From positions 1 through 49,108 of IMG/VR virus record IMGVR_UViG_3300030001_000017: 49,108 nucleotides of DNA; one strand, 5' to 3'. Shown here one piece after another: positions 31,609 through 43,200 of the stretch. Within the stretch, counting starts at the first letter, position 1, and each line of letters opens with the position of its first letter. The notes below the pieces were generated by a model. The model made no database searches, was not told the DNA's origin, and saw nothing but the letters and a program-made list of their open reading frames with translations. This DNA comes from a virus. The position numbers were made by a program, and so were the translations under genes.

Positions 31609-32259
31609 ATGTTAGTATTAAGTCAAATATGTAAGATATGTAAGAAAGAATTACCTTTGAGTTCAGATTATTTTTGGGTAAGAAATGATTATAAGACAGG
31701 ATTCTATAGCACATGTAAACAGTGTGTGTCTAATAAAGATAATATAAATGCACAAAAAACTCAGGACTTAAAAGATAATAAATGGACTTGCACATCATGT
31801 AATAAAACATTAGATTTAAACTCTAAGAATTTTTATAAGAGAAATGATTCTTTTACAGGGTATCAATTTAGATGTAAGAGTTGTTTACGAAAAGATCCTA
31901 ATAGATATGACAGATTAGTAAAGAAGGATGATTTACTTTATTTTCTAAAAGATTGTCTTAATGGGGCTAAGCATAGATCTTTATATAAGAATATTGAGTT
32001 TGATCTAACTCTGGAATTCTTACAAGAGTTATGGAATAAACAAAATGGTCTGTGTGCTCTTACTAAAATTAATATGACACATACTATTTTAGAAGGAAAA
32101 TTAAATACAAATTTGAGTATTGATAAAATAATACCTAAATTAGGATATATCAAAACTAATGTACAACTAGTTTGTATGTGTGTTAATAGAATGAAGAGTG
32201 ATTTATCTATTGAGGAATTAAAATATTTTTGTAATTTAATACTACAAAACAATGACTAA
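31609..32259 (+). CDS. Free-standing HNH endonuclease with zinc knuckles
   Basis: 216 aa. Two zinc-binding knuckle pairs occupy the N-terminal half: C8/C11 with C36/C39, and C61/C64 with C89/C92. The C-terminal part fits an HNH-type nuclease: LCALTKINM (149-156), LSIDKIIPKLGY (169-180) and NVQLVCMCVNRMKSDLS (184-200). The usual His in SLDHIxP is Lys here (SIDKIIP), so activity is uncertain. It lies between two virion genes, 19 bp after one and overlapping the next by 8 bp. This is as expected for a homing endonuclease that spreads into conserved sites. It is not inside an intron as far as can be seen, since both flanking genes look complete. Confidence 0.8.
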   Translation: MLVLSQICKICKKELPLSSDYFWVRNDYKTGFYSTCKQCVSNKDNINAQKTQDLKDNKWTCTSCNKTLDLNSKNFYKRNDSFTGYQFRCKSCLRKDPNRYDRLVKKDDLLYFLKDCLNGAKHRSLYKNIEFDLTLEFLQELWNKQNGLCALTKINMTHTILEGKLNTNLSIDKIIPKLGYIKTNVQLVCMCVNRMKSDLSIEELKYFCNLILQNND

Positions 32260-34534
32260 AGATCTATTCTTAAAAATATCCAAGATTAAGGATATAAATG
32301 AATTTTACTCTAAATTTCCTTCTGAAGAAGCATTCATGAAGGTGCATGGAAAAGCATTTAAGAAAGCCTTACTAGGAGCTAGTATAGACTCTGCTGAAAA
32401 TGGTATAAACTATAAGTTTGGTCAGTATAGTAATACTCCTGGACAACTTGGATATAATCTATCTGGAGATGAGAATGGACAACAGTTTAATCTGGAAGGA
32501 CAACCAATGTCTAATAATTCTGTACAACAGTCAGTTGCAGGTAAATCAGATCCTACTATTATGGGAGATAGTAAACTTCAAAGTAATGTAATGCAAGGTG
32601 TAAATGCTGCAGGTGAACTTGTAGGAGGTATACGAGCATTATCAGGAGAGAAGAAGAAACTAAGAGGAGCTAAACAAATGCAGCAATTAAGTGATGTTGA
32701 ACTCCTTGCTTCAAGAACTAGACCAGAAGAAGTTAGAAGAAGGTATGTTCGTCCTGAAGATATGATAACTTCAGGAGAAGAATTATATCCTGCATATGGT
32801 ACAGGTACTAATGTTCTTGGTAAAGATGGAGTTACTATTAGAAAAGCTGAGAATGGTTTTACTAATTTTATGAATTCAGGTGGAGAAGGATTTGCTAATA
32901 ATATGGTAAAGAGTGCTTTCAATAATAATGCAGGGAGTCAGATTGGTGGAGCTGTTGGAGATGCAATTAAAATAATTCCTGGAGTTGGACCAATTATCAG
33001 TACTGTTGCTAAACCTATTCTTAGTGCTATAGGTGGTTTGATAGATAACAATGGTAGAAAGATAAAGAGAGCTCAGCAGGCTACGGATAAGAATATTAGT
33101 AACATGAGTGTTAATAATAACATTCAAGATACGCAATATCAGAATTCTTCATATATGGAAGATGGAGGTAATATGAATGGAGATCTTCAAACATATAAAG
33201 GTGGTTATGCAGAACCAATATCATATAATCCTTTCCTACCTGATAATGGTGAAACAGTAATGTTCAGAGGAGCTTCTCACGATGATGGTGGAATAGAAGC
33301 TTCTTATGGAAATAATTCTGTAGAGGTAGAAGGTGGTGAACCTGCTACTAAATTAGAAGATGGTGGAGGAATGAATAACATGGTAGTATTTGGTAATCTA
33401 CCTATCAGTAAAACTTTTGCAGATGCTTTAGGGGATCCTAGTGCAAAGAATAAAAAATTTAAAAACTATGTAGCTGATTTATCTAAGACAGAAAGTAGAC
33501 AGAATAATATAGTTGAAAATTCTGTTGATAAATTAGATGGTTTAGAACTATCAACACCATTTAGTAAACTGGAACTTAATGCCCATAAAGCAAATATATT
33601 AGGAGCTAATATGAAATTAAAGGAAATTGCTGAAAAGAAAAATAGAGCTTCTGCTCTACAAGAAGCTATAAATAGTGTTGCTGAAGAGCATGGTATTATA
33701 GCTGAAGATTTTGCTAAAGGTAAAATTACTAAAGCTAAAAAAGGAGCTACAATTCCTACAGGTGATAGTAATTCAAAGTTTCCCTGGATGGAAGCTATTA
33801 ATGCTACTGTACCTTATTTTAGACCAAGTAATGCAGAACCATTAGATGCTAATCAATTAACAGGAGAAATGTTTGCTCTTAGTAATAATCAACTGGAACC
33901 AGTGCAGGCTCAGACATATACTCCTCAATTAGATACTCCTTATGATGTATCTTATCAAGATATTCGTAATAATAATCAAGCTGATTATAATGCCTCAAAA
34001 AGAATAGTAGGAAACAATCCTGAAGCTATTTCTATTTTAAATGCTCAGAAATATAATGCTAATGAGAAAGTTGGTGCAGAAGAGTTTAGAGCTAATCAAG
34101 AAATGAGAAATAAAGTGTATGCTGGTAACAGAGCTACTATGAATGATGCACGACTTAAGAATCTTGGTATCTATGACCAACAGTATACAAGACAAGCAAA
34201 TGCTCAAACCAATACAAAGAATGTAGCCCAGGTTGCTATTAGTTCTATTTCTGATAAACAGGCAAAGAATAAACTGGAGAACAAAACTCTTCAGACTTAT
34301 GAGAATCTATATAACTATAGGTATGATAATCAGGGTAGAGCTATTAATATGAATCCTCTGGCTACTTTTAATACCTCAGGAACTAATTTGACAGGTAATA
34401 ATCTCAATCTACCAGAGGGTTATGAGTATACTTACAGAACTGTTAATGGAAAATTAGTACCTGATGATATTAAGAAGAAGGTTAAAGATAAAAGTAGAAA
34501 TGGTGCTATTGTTAATGCCATTAAGAATCTATAA
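32252..34534 (+). CDS. Internal/cargo virion protein with DGG motifs (760 aa)
   Basis: 760 aa. A basic N-terminus (about 1-40) is followed by a polar Gly/Asn/Gln-rich part. A hydrophobic Gly/Ala/Pro/Ile-rich segment at about 220-265 (AIKIIPGVGPIISTVAKPIL) could insert in a membrane. DGG motifs follow (MEDGGNM, SHDDGGIE, EDGGGMN). Later parts are helical with Gln/Asn-rich sequence (YQDIRNNNQADYNASKRIV). The layout fits crAss-like cargo proteins that leave the virion with the DNA. It overlaps the HNH gene by 8 bp, and its stop lies in the second dyad element. It may form part of the trans-envelope channel (inference). Confidence 0.65.
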   Translation: MTKDLFLKISKIKDINEFYSKFPSEEAFMKVHGKAFKKALLGASIDSAENGINYKFGQYSNTPGQLGYNLSGDENGQQFNLEGQPMSNNSVQQSVAGKSDPTIMGDSKLQSNVMQGVNAAGELVGGIRALSGEKKKLRGAKQMQQLSDVELLASRTRPEEVRRRYVRPEDMITSGEELYPAYGTGTNVLGKDGVTIRKAENGFTNFMNSGGEGFANNMVKSAFNNNAGSQIGGAVGDAIKIIPGVGPIISTVAKPILSAIGGLIDNNGRKIKRAQQATDKNISNMSVNNNIQDTQYQNSSYMEDGGNMNGDLQTYKGGYAEPISYNPFLPDNGETVMFRGASHDDGGIEASYGNNSVEVEGGEPATKLEDGGGMNNMVVFGNLPISKTFADALGDPSAKNKKFKNYVADLSKTESRQNNIVENSVDKLDGLELSTPFSKLELNAHKANILGANMKLKEIAEKKNRASALQEAINSVAEEHGIIAEDFAKGKITKAKKGATIPTGDSNSKFPWMEAINATVPYFRPSNAEPLDANQLTGEMFALSNNQLEPVQAQTYTPQLDTPYDVSYQDIRNNNQADYNASKRIVGNNPEAISILNAQKYNANEKVGAEEFRANQEMRNKVYAGNRATMNDARLKNLGIYDQQYTRQANAQTNTKNVAQVAISSISDKQAKNKLENKTLQTYENLYNYRYDNQGRAINMNPLATFNTSGTNLTGNNLNLPEGYEYTYRTVNGKLVPDDIKKKVKDKSRNGAIVNAIKNL

Positions 34535-34549
34535 CTAATTTAGTTATAG
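34529..34549. promoter_or_regulatory. Dyad element, copy 2 (candidate operator)
   Basis: CTATAACT - AATTT - AGTTATAG, a perfect 8-bp dyad. The core TATAACT(N5)AGTTATAGTA is shared with copy 1 at 18613. It spans the stop codon of the 760-aa gene and lies about 25 bp upstream of the P4 promoter. See copy 1. Confidence 0.55.
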
Positions 34550-34574
34550 TAATTACTTAAATTTATTATTCTCT

Positions 34575-34606
34575 GTTGGAATATATAATATTTCCTATTA
34601 CATTTG
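34575..34606 (+). promoter_or_regulatory. Host-type (Bacteroides) promoter P4
   Basis: GTTG (34575-34578), a 20-bp spacer, then TACATTTG (34599-34606). The -7 box matches TAnnTTTG fully and the -33 box in 3 of 4 bases. The expected start is about 34613, 10 bases before the ATG at 34623, so the leader is very short. It would drive the last cargo gene and the giant polymerase gene. Confidence 0.6.
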
Positions 34607-34622
34607 AAAATTAAACAACGCT

Positions 34623-37190
34623 ATGGCTAATTGGACAGATAATAGACCCCCAGTGTTTAATCCCTACGTACAGCAATTGCCTGTTGAGGCAATGACTCAA
34701 GTTGGTGTGGAAAAACAGAAACGCTATGATGAGGGTGTTCAGAAAATTCAGACTGAAGTTGATAATATTGCAGGACTTGACATCATAAGAGATGTGGATA
34801 AGAACTATCTGCAATCTAAACTAAATCAGTTAGGTACTAATCTTAAATCAGTTACTGCAGCAGATTTTTCTAACTTCCAATTAGTTAACTCTGTAGGAGG
34901 AATGGCTAATCAGATAGCAAAGGATAGAAATATTCTAAATGCTGTTAGCTCAACTGCTAGATTTAGAAAAGAACAAGCCTTTGGTGAAACTCTAAAGAAA
35001 GAAGGTAAATCCTCAGTTAATAGAGAATATGATTTCAATAAGTCTGTTAATGACTGGTTGAATAATACTGATCTAAATGCTTCTTTTAATGGACAATATA
35101 AAGAGCATATTGATGTCAATAAAAAAGTGCTTGAGATAATTGGAAAAATTAATCCAAACGCTAAACAAGAGGATCTTGTTAATGCTGTAAGATCTGATGG
35201 TACAATTAATTATAAACAGATGGCTGATGTAATGCAACGTAGAGGTATTACAGAAGTTAGTGAAGGTCAGATTAAAACAGCAGTTAATTCAATGTTGGAT
35301 GCTAATGACATGGATGAGTTATATAGCCAGGGAAGATATGCATATAAAGATTATACGCCTGCAGCATTACAAGCTGAGAGTACCAGAACGTATGAACTTG
35401 GTAAAAGAAGTTATCAAAGTAAGCTTGAAGAGTTACAGAGACAACTCCTTGTAACTACAGATATTACACAACAGCATGACATTAATGATACAATTGAATA
35501 TTACAAAACCTTATTAGGAGACTCAAAAAATAATATCCCTAGTCTTCTTGAAAAGACTCATAATTCTATACTAGAAAATATAATGACTAATCCTGATGAA
35601 GCAAGATCTTCCTTATATACAAGAAATTGGTTGGATGAAATTGCTAATGGATTTGCTCATAGAGAAATTAAAGATGAGGTACTTGCTTCTCCATATAAGG
35701 AAAATGAATGGAAGCGTCTTGCTTATAATTTAGATTTATTACAAGAAAGTCATTTACAATCATATAGAAATGCTCAATTAGAAATTGACAAAGAGAGATT
35801 AGGAATTGATAGAGATAAACTTGCACTTGAAAGAGAAAAACTTTCTCCTGGTATACCTTATTACAAAAGAACTGGTGATGCATCTACACAAGAGCAAGAA
35901 TCTTTAAAAAACTTTGCTAATTATAATAATGAATTAAAGACAAGGAATGAGACTATTCTTAATGAGTATGCTGATAGTCGATCAAGTATGGATACTAAGG
36001 TTAAACCTTCTGATATTCTTAGAAATATAGAATTGTATAAGAGTAACAAATATACTCCTAAAACAAAAGATGAGGAAGTTGATTTTAATGAATACATTAA
36101 AAATAGTAATCTTCTGGCTACACAATCCAGAATTTTAGCAAAAAAAACTGATGAAGCTTACAGAGAAGTAACAGGAGGTATTGCTCAAAGAGATCTATTG
36201 TCTTCTCAGTTAAAAGGTAAAGCAGATATTGATATTGTTAAAGATGGTATTAATTATCATTTTACTCCTAAAGAAATCTATGATTATATCTCTAAAGAAG
36301 AAAAATATACAAAAAGTTACAACATGTATGGAGGTGGATATTCAATGTCACCTGGATCAAAGCTCTCAGATAAAGAAAGAGTACTAGCAAATGAAATTGA
36401 AGGAAGATATAGTGGTTCTACTAAAGCTATTAATACACAGTTAAATGAGTATTTAAACAGTTATTCCTCTATTGCGAAACAGACAAGAGATATTGATCTT
36501 CAAGTAACAAAACGTGTTTCTGAAAAAATGAAAGACATCACAGGTATATTTGCTACAGAGCAAGCTGCTGTTCATTTTAAAGATACTGACGAAGAAAAGA
36601 ACTTCATTAGAGATCTAACTACTATAGTACAGGCAGATATGGGAGCTAAATCAGGAGCATTAGGATATGATACTGAAAAATCTTTAGATTTTCTAACTAA
36701 AACTGGAGGCACAGATGTTGAAGCACAGCATGTTAGACAAGGTGATAAGAATTTCATCCAACTTACTAATAAGAAAAGTAAGAAAACAGAACTTATTCCT
36801 GTTACTCCAGAATTTGTTTTAAGAAATAAAAATCTAGGAGAAAAGTATTTAAATAAGAACTTAGATTTTGCAATGGTGTTATTGACAAATAACGGATCTA
36901 CAAATATTTTTAAAGACTATGATAATGCATATTATAACTCTGGATTATTTGGAGGATATGATGTAAAAGGAAAGAGAACAGTTAAAATGCCAATAGTAGC
37001 TGATTTAGAGAGAGGTAGGAGTGGTGCATTCTATCCTGTTCTTAAAAGAAAAACAAAAGACGGAAAGATAGAAGTGTTACCTTACCCACATGCAACAACT
37101 AAAGAAGAGTTTGAAGCTTGGCTTCCTACTCTTACTGATGAAAAAATAGAGATGTTATTTAATGATAATAAAAAGAATACAAACCAGTAA
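34623..37190 (+). CDS. Internal/cargo virion protein upstream of the RNA polymerase gene (855 aa)
   Basis: 855 aa. It starts MANWTDNRPPVFNPYVQQLP and continues with EAMTQVGVEKQKRYDEGVQK, a pattern I associate with a conserved crAss-like virion protein encoded next to the polymerase. It is almost wholly helical, with a long charged coiled coil at about 380-415 (EIDKERLGIDRDKLALEREK) and other helices. A Gly/Tyr-rich loop (YNMYGGGYSMSPGSK) lies near 563-577. No membrane segment. It starts after P4 and ends 14 bp before the giant gene, so both are one transcript. It may act as a tape-measure-like or cargo protein packed with the polymerase. Confidence 0.7.
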   Translation: MANWTDNRPPVFNPYVQQLPVEAMTQVGVEKQKRYDEGVQKIQTEVDNIAGLDIIRDVDKNYLQSKLNQLGTNLKSVTAADFSNFQLVNSVGGMANQIAKDRNILNAVSSTARFRKEQAFGETLKKEGKSSVNREYDFNKSVNDWLNNTDLNASFNGQYKEHIDVNKKVLEIIGKINPNAKQEDLVNAVRSDGTINYKQMADVMQRRGITEVSEGQIKTAVNSMLDANDMDELYSQGRYAYKDYTPAALQAESTRTYELGKRSYQSKLEELQRQLLVTTDITQQHDINDTIEYYKTLLGDSKNNIPSLLEKTHNSILENIMTNPDEARSSLYTRNWLDEIANGFAHREIKDEVLASPYKENEWKRLAYNLDLLQESHLQSYRNAQLEIDKERLGIDRDKLALEREKLSPGIPYYKRTGDASTQEQESLKNFANYNNELKTRNETILNEYADSRSSMDTKVKPSDILRNIELYKSNKYTPKTKDEEVDFNEYIKNSNLLATQSRILAKKTDEAYREVTGGIAQRDLLSSQLKGKADIDIVKDGINYHFTPKEIYDYISKEEKYTKSYNMYGGGYSMSPGSKLSDKERVLANEIEGRYSGSTKAINTQLNEYLNSYSSIAKQTRDIDLQVTKRVSEKMKDITGIFATEQAAVHFKDTDEEKNFIRDLTTIVQADMGAKSGALGYDTEKSLDFLTKTGGTDVEAQHVRQGDKNFIQLTNKKSKKTELIPVTPEFVLRNKNLGEKYLNKNLDFAMVLLTNNGSTNIFKDYDNAYYNSGLFGGYDVKGKRTVKMPIVADLERGRSGAFYPVLKRKTKDGKIEVLPYPHATTKEEFEAWLPTLTDEKIEMLFNDNKKNTNQ

Positions 37191-37204
37191 TATCCCAATA
37201 AGAC

Positions 37205-40200
37205 ATGCCTATAAATGATTTAAGTCCTTTGACTGAAAACATACTACCAACAAGTAGACCTCAATCTGTAGGTAACTCAATTCCTAATCCATATATGGAA
37301 GGTAGTGGTAATGGTGATAGTGGAAGTAAACGTCCTGATTACTTACCTCCTCTTGCTTCAGGAAAGGATGAGATGCCTATTACAGCAACCTCTGGACAGT
37401 TGCATGATGCAAGAAAGTTTTCTGTCTTTGATCCTACAAAGACAGAGAATGAGTTTGCTTATGGACAAGGATTTGTTTCTAAGATGGTTAGTGGTGTTGG
37501 TAAGGGATTATTACTTACAGGTACTACATTTCTACAGACTACTGCAGGATTAATAAATGGTTTATATCAATGGAATAAAACAGGGAAAGCATCTTCTTTC
37601 TATGATAATCCTCTTAATAAATGGGTAGATGATGTAAATGCAGAAGCTGAGAACAGATTACCTAATCTTTACACAAATATTGAGAAAGATGCTAATTGGT
37701 ATTCTCCTAAATATTTATTAACAGGTAATTTCTTATGGGATGGTATTGTAAAGAATCTTGGATTCTCTGCAGGTGCTGCATTGTCAGGAATGGCATTTGC
37801 AGGAGCTTTAAGAGCTCTTCCTCTTACATCTAAGTTATTCTCTATTGGTAAAGGAGCTGAAGCTCTTGCAGCCACAGAAGAAGGAGTATCAGCATCTACA
37901 GCAGCAGGTAATGCTGCAGAAACTTATGGAAAGATCAAAGAGCAATCTGATAAATTCTTAGGATCATTTAAATTACTAAATCCTGGTGGTAGAGCTTTAA
38001 TAGCAGGTTTATCTACTTCTGGAGAAGCTAGTTTTGAGTCATATCAGAATCTTAATCAATTCAGGAATGATGAAATAAAGAAATATCAAGATACACATGA
38101 TGGAGAGAAACCTACTGGAGAGGATCTTAAGAAGATTAATGATAATGCAGAACATGTTGGAAATGTGTCCTATCTGTCTAATGTGGCTCTTCTTAGTGTT
38201 ACTAATTATATACAGTTTCCTAAAATATTAGGATCTTCTTATAAAGCTGAGAAGGGAATGATTAATTCCTTAACCAAAGAAACAGGAGATATAATTGGAA
38301 CAGAAGGAAAATATCTTGTAAAGCCTGCAGGAAATAAGATTCTCTCAACTCTAAATAAGATTAGACCCTATACATTCTCTACTTCAGAAGGATTTGAAGA
38401 GGGTGCACAGTATGTAATTCAGGAAGGTACTCAGAACTACTATGATAAAAAGTATAATAATACTCCAACTGATTTTCTAACCAGTCTTTTAGAAGGAGTT
38501 AAAAAGACTGTTGGTACTAATGAAGGTATGAAGAATATCTTAATTGGTGGATTATCAGGATCTATAATGATGGGTAGAGGAAGGTTCAGAGAAAATAGTG
38601 AGAAAGATAGAAATACTCAGGAAGCTGTTACAGCATTCAATAAAACTAAATTTTCTGATTTTACTCAGGAAACATTAGATGCTGTTAATAGAGGAACAAC
38701 TCTTCAGGAAGAGAGAGAAGCTGCTCTAAAGAGTGGTGATATACTAAATAGTAAAGATAAAGAAGCTGATTATATAATCAACTATCTTACACCACGTATT
38801 AAATATGGGAGGTTTGATTTAATTAAATCAGATATATCTGATTATAAACAACTTGCAAGCACTGATGAAGGTTTTGCTCAATTACAATCTGAAGGTAAAG
38901 CCTTAACAACAGATACTAAGGAAGCTTATATTCAGAGATTATCTGCATTAGAAGCTACTGCTGAGAATGTAAAATCATTATATCAATCTCTTAATCTTCG
39001 ATATGGTGCACAAATAGATGAAAAAGGTAAACCTATCTACTCTCCTGCAGTTATGGACAAGATGGTTTATGCAGCATCTAAAGTAGCTGACTATGATAAA
39101 CGAATTCCAGAATTAACTAATACATTAATACAAAGTAATATTGATGTTAATGCTGTAGTTAAAGATGTACTATTGGGTAAATCAGACAGTTTTAATGAAG
39201 CTATGGATTCTATCAGCAAGATGGATATCTTAGATGAAGAAAAAACTTCTCTTAGTGAAGCTTTGGAAGATATAAGTGAACTTAGTCTTCGTAGAAATAA
39301 ATTTCTAAAAGAATATACTGAGATAAAGAACAATCCTAAAAAATATCAGGAACAAAAAGCAGAAGATATCCAACCTCCTGTTGGTGAAGAGAATAGGATA
39401 ATTGCTATTAAAACTAAGACAGGAGATAAGGAATTAACTATTGGTAAGGAGTACTTTATAGGTAAGGGATTTGACTATGATAAAGATGGTCTGGAGACTC
39501 CTGTTACTATTTCTAAACTTACTATTCTTAGTGAGAATGAGGATGGTACAATCAAAGTAAAAGGAAATAATGGTAAAGTAATGGATATATCTAAGGATCA
39601 ATTACTTGACTATAAAGTTACACCTGCTGAACAATTAAAAGCTAATAAGACTGCTAATTATTTCTTTAATCATAGGAATGAGTTGTTTGAGATTAATTTG
39701 GGTAAGAAATATGGTGGAAAGAAAACTGGTAGAATTGAATTCAAAGAAGGCAAACTCTTTATTGTATATAAAGGAGTTAATGGCAAACTTATTCACAAAG
39801 AGATAAATAATAGTTTCTTTGTTCCTCAAAAGGAATATAATGAACCAAGAATCAGAATTACAGGTAAAATTGAAACTGCAGAACAGAAAGTAGCCAGGGA
39901 AGAATTCACTTCAGCAAAAGAATTAGAGGCACAGAAACAAACTGCTTCTCAGAATAGAGATACACGTATTGAAATTCTGACACAGTTGTTTGATGATATC
40001 TCTACTAAGCAGGAAGATACCAATAAGTTACTGACTCAGAAGAAATCTGAATTAACAAATATTAAAGAGGAATTATCTAAACTTGAGGAGAATATCCTTA
40101 ATACTCAGAATGATGTAGATAAGAGATTTAAAAAAGTAACTTTCAGAGCTACTACCAGAAAAGCATTAGCTACTGCTTCTCGTTTGTCCAGAATGCAAGA

Positions 40201-43200
40201 TCAGTTAGAAAAAGAGATAAAAGATCTTGAGACTCAGAGAGAAGAGTTAGATATTGATTTGTCTTATATTTCTGATATGGCTCAGAATATTGATGAGCTT
40301 CCTACAGATAGTAAGGAGTTTCTTAATGAGCTGAAATCTCATAAAGCATTATTGGAAGATATGCTTCTTAATACAGAAATTCAAATTGAGGAGACTAACA
40401 ACATTATTAGCAAGGTAAAGGCAGCTTTAGATTCAGCTATGGATTTCTTATCAGATGTGATAGGTAAGTTTCAGCAGAAGTTTCCTAAAGTTCCGCTTGC
40501 TCTTGGTAGTGAATGGATTGAGTTTCTAAAAAATAATCCTAACTTTCTTAAGCGTAAACCTAACTATAAGGAAGAATTACAACAGCTTGATGATTTAGTA
40601 GCTCAAGTTGAGGATATGGATATTATTCCTGGGGAGCGTACTATAAAAGAATTAAATGAGAAACTTGCAGAATTACAGGAAGCCTTATCTCCACTAGAAA
40701 GAGAATTAAAAGCAAGTAATGTTATATTGGATAGGTTTAGGGAAATTGCTAAAAAATCCAGGGAAGTAAAAGCTGAAGAGAAAGCTATGTCTGTAAAGGA
40801 TGAGTTTTTAAAAAAGGCTCTTGGTACAGATAAGAGTGGTATCCAGAACAGAGAATTTGATAAGGATTATGAGCCTGAGGCTAAGAAGCCTACAGAGTTC
40901 ATATGGAGAAGTACTATCACAACAGGAGATAAACCTCATGCCATTAGATCTAATAAATTTGGAGCTAATCTGAATTCATTTCCTAATAGAGATAAAATAC
41001 GTGGGGTATATATAACTTTTAAAAATGAAGATCAGATACTACCAGGATTAATTGATCATTTAAGGACAGATGAAAATGGTAATGTAGACAACTCTATAAA
41101 TAGAGAGGATGTCATTGTATTAGTAATGACTGATGAGGATGGTAATCTGATTGATGAAAATGGTAAACTTGTACAGAATAATGCTGACAAATTAAATACA
41201 GCTATATATCAAGTATTTCCAGAAGCTAAATTAGCTTGGAGTGAAAAGTATGGTAATGCATCAATGTTTAGGAAAGATACTCCTCAAGATGTAGTGGACT
41301 CTGTTAAGAAACAGTATGCTGATTGGAGAAAAGATATTTTAGAGAACACAACTGATTTAAGTAATAGTCATACTATTGATGCCTCTTTTGGATTTCCTGA
41401 GTATGAAACTGAACTGGATGAAAATCAAGTACCACAGAGGATTTATTCTACTAAGACATCTGTACAAGAAGCAGGTTTGGTTACTGAAGATGAATTAGAA
41501 GCTTCTCCAGTAATTACTATTCCTACAACCAATAGTATTGTTGGTAAGGGCACTGTTTCCTTTACTAATGCTATTGGTAAAGTATTTCTTGAATTAAAGA
41601 ATGGTCTGATACCACTACAGAATAGAAAACATACTAGTGAAGAGGCAGAGTTAATATATCAGTCTATCTATCACTTAGCTAAGAATATGCTTAAAGGTGA
41701 ACTTAAGTCTGATGCTTCTGAGAACTTATTTAATTATCTTCGATCAGTAGTCTATTGGGGAATTCCTACAGATCAACAAGGTAATAGAAAAGAGACTAAA
41801 GGATATAATAGTATCTTCTGGGAGAAAGATCCTGTATCTGGAAAGTTCATGTTATCAATGTCAGGAAAAGGAATGAACTTTGTATTCACTCCTTCTGCAC
41901 TGGAACAATATAAAGCAGATATAATTGCTATGTTAGAGGGGATGTATAATAACATTAACTCCTCTATGATTAAAGGTAATAATGCTATTAATGAGAAATA
42001 TCATGAACCATTATCTATAAATGCTGATGGTACTTTCAATACAAGAGAATGGAATAACTACCAGACTTATTTGTTATCAAGTACAACTCCTGATGGTAAA
42101 CCACGTAAAAACATTCCTCTTACTACATTAATGAAACCTCTTGCTAATAAGGAAGATGTAAATAGAAAAGGAATATATTTTTATACTACTGATACAGCAG
42201 ATGATATTGTTCTTCCTACTAAAAAACCTTTAGCAGCATCTAAAATGCTTCCAGGTAAATTACAGGAAGCTCTACAGAAAACACAAAAGTTTGTATTAGG
42301 TAGAAATAATTTAAATATATTTACTACAGATGCAGGAAAACAATTAAAGTTTATAGTTAGTGAGAAAGTTAATGCTAATAACTTTATGCAGGAGATTAGT
42401 ATTCTTCAAGGCGGTGATCTTGTAGAATTAATGGATATTATTAAAAAAGCAGGATTAGATCCTGCAAAGGTTCTTAAAAGACGTATATTTAAAGCACTTG
42501 AGCCTCAATTAAATGATACAAATACTGAAGAGAAAGAAGATATCTTTAGAGTTCCTGATGATGAGGATGATACTAAAATACCTACACAGAAAGATAATAG
42601 AAAAACATCTAATGAAGATGATGAAGAGATGGAAGTCTTTCATGTTCCAGATGATATAGATGAGGATATTAAGAAGGCTTTAAATCGTGTGTCTAATGAT
42701 TCTGATTTAGCAGCAACTCGTCTTGTTTTAAAACAGATGTTAGATGATTATAAAGAAGAGGACTGGACTAAAATAGAACAATGGTTAAGAAATAATTTTC
42801 CTAACTTTCCTTTCTATAGGGTAAAGAATGTAATCCAGGTTACTAATGGAAGACAAGCTTGGGGTATGTTCAAACAGGCTGCTTTGTATGTATATCAACA
42901 TGCAGAATCAGGTACATCATATCATGAGGTCTTTCATGCAGTATGGAGGATGTTCGTAGGTCCAGATGAACAATCTGCTATTGAAGATGAATTCACTTCC
43001 AGAAAAGGTAGTTTTATTGATAGAGCTACACAGAAGACAATAAAATACTCAGATGCTAATGCTAAAGAAATAGATGAGAAATTAGCAGAAGAATTTAGAA
43101 ATTATATTCAGGAAGGTAAAATCCCTGGTAAACCAGAGAAAGGAAGACCATTTATTCTTAAAATGTTTATAGACTTGGTAAAGTTTATTAAAACCTTCTT

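Noticed and set aside
31590-32260. Group I intron carrying the HNH gene
   Set aside because: The genes on both sides have normal starts and stops and overlap or nearly touch the HNH gene. No intron-length flanking RNA is present.
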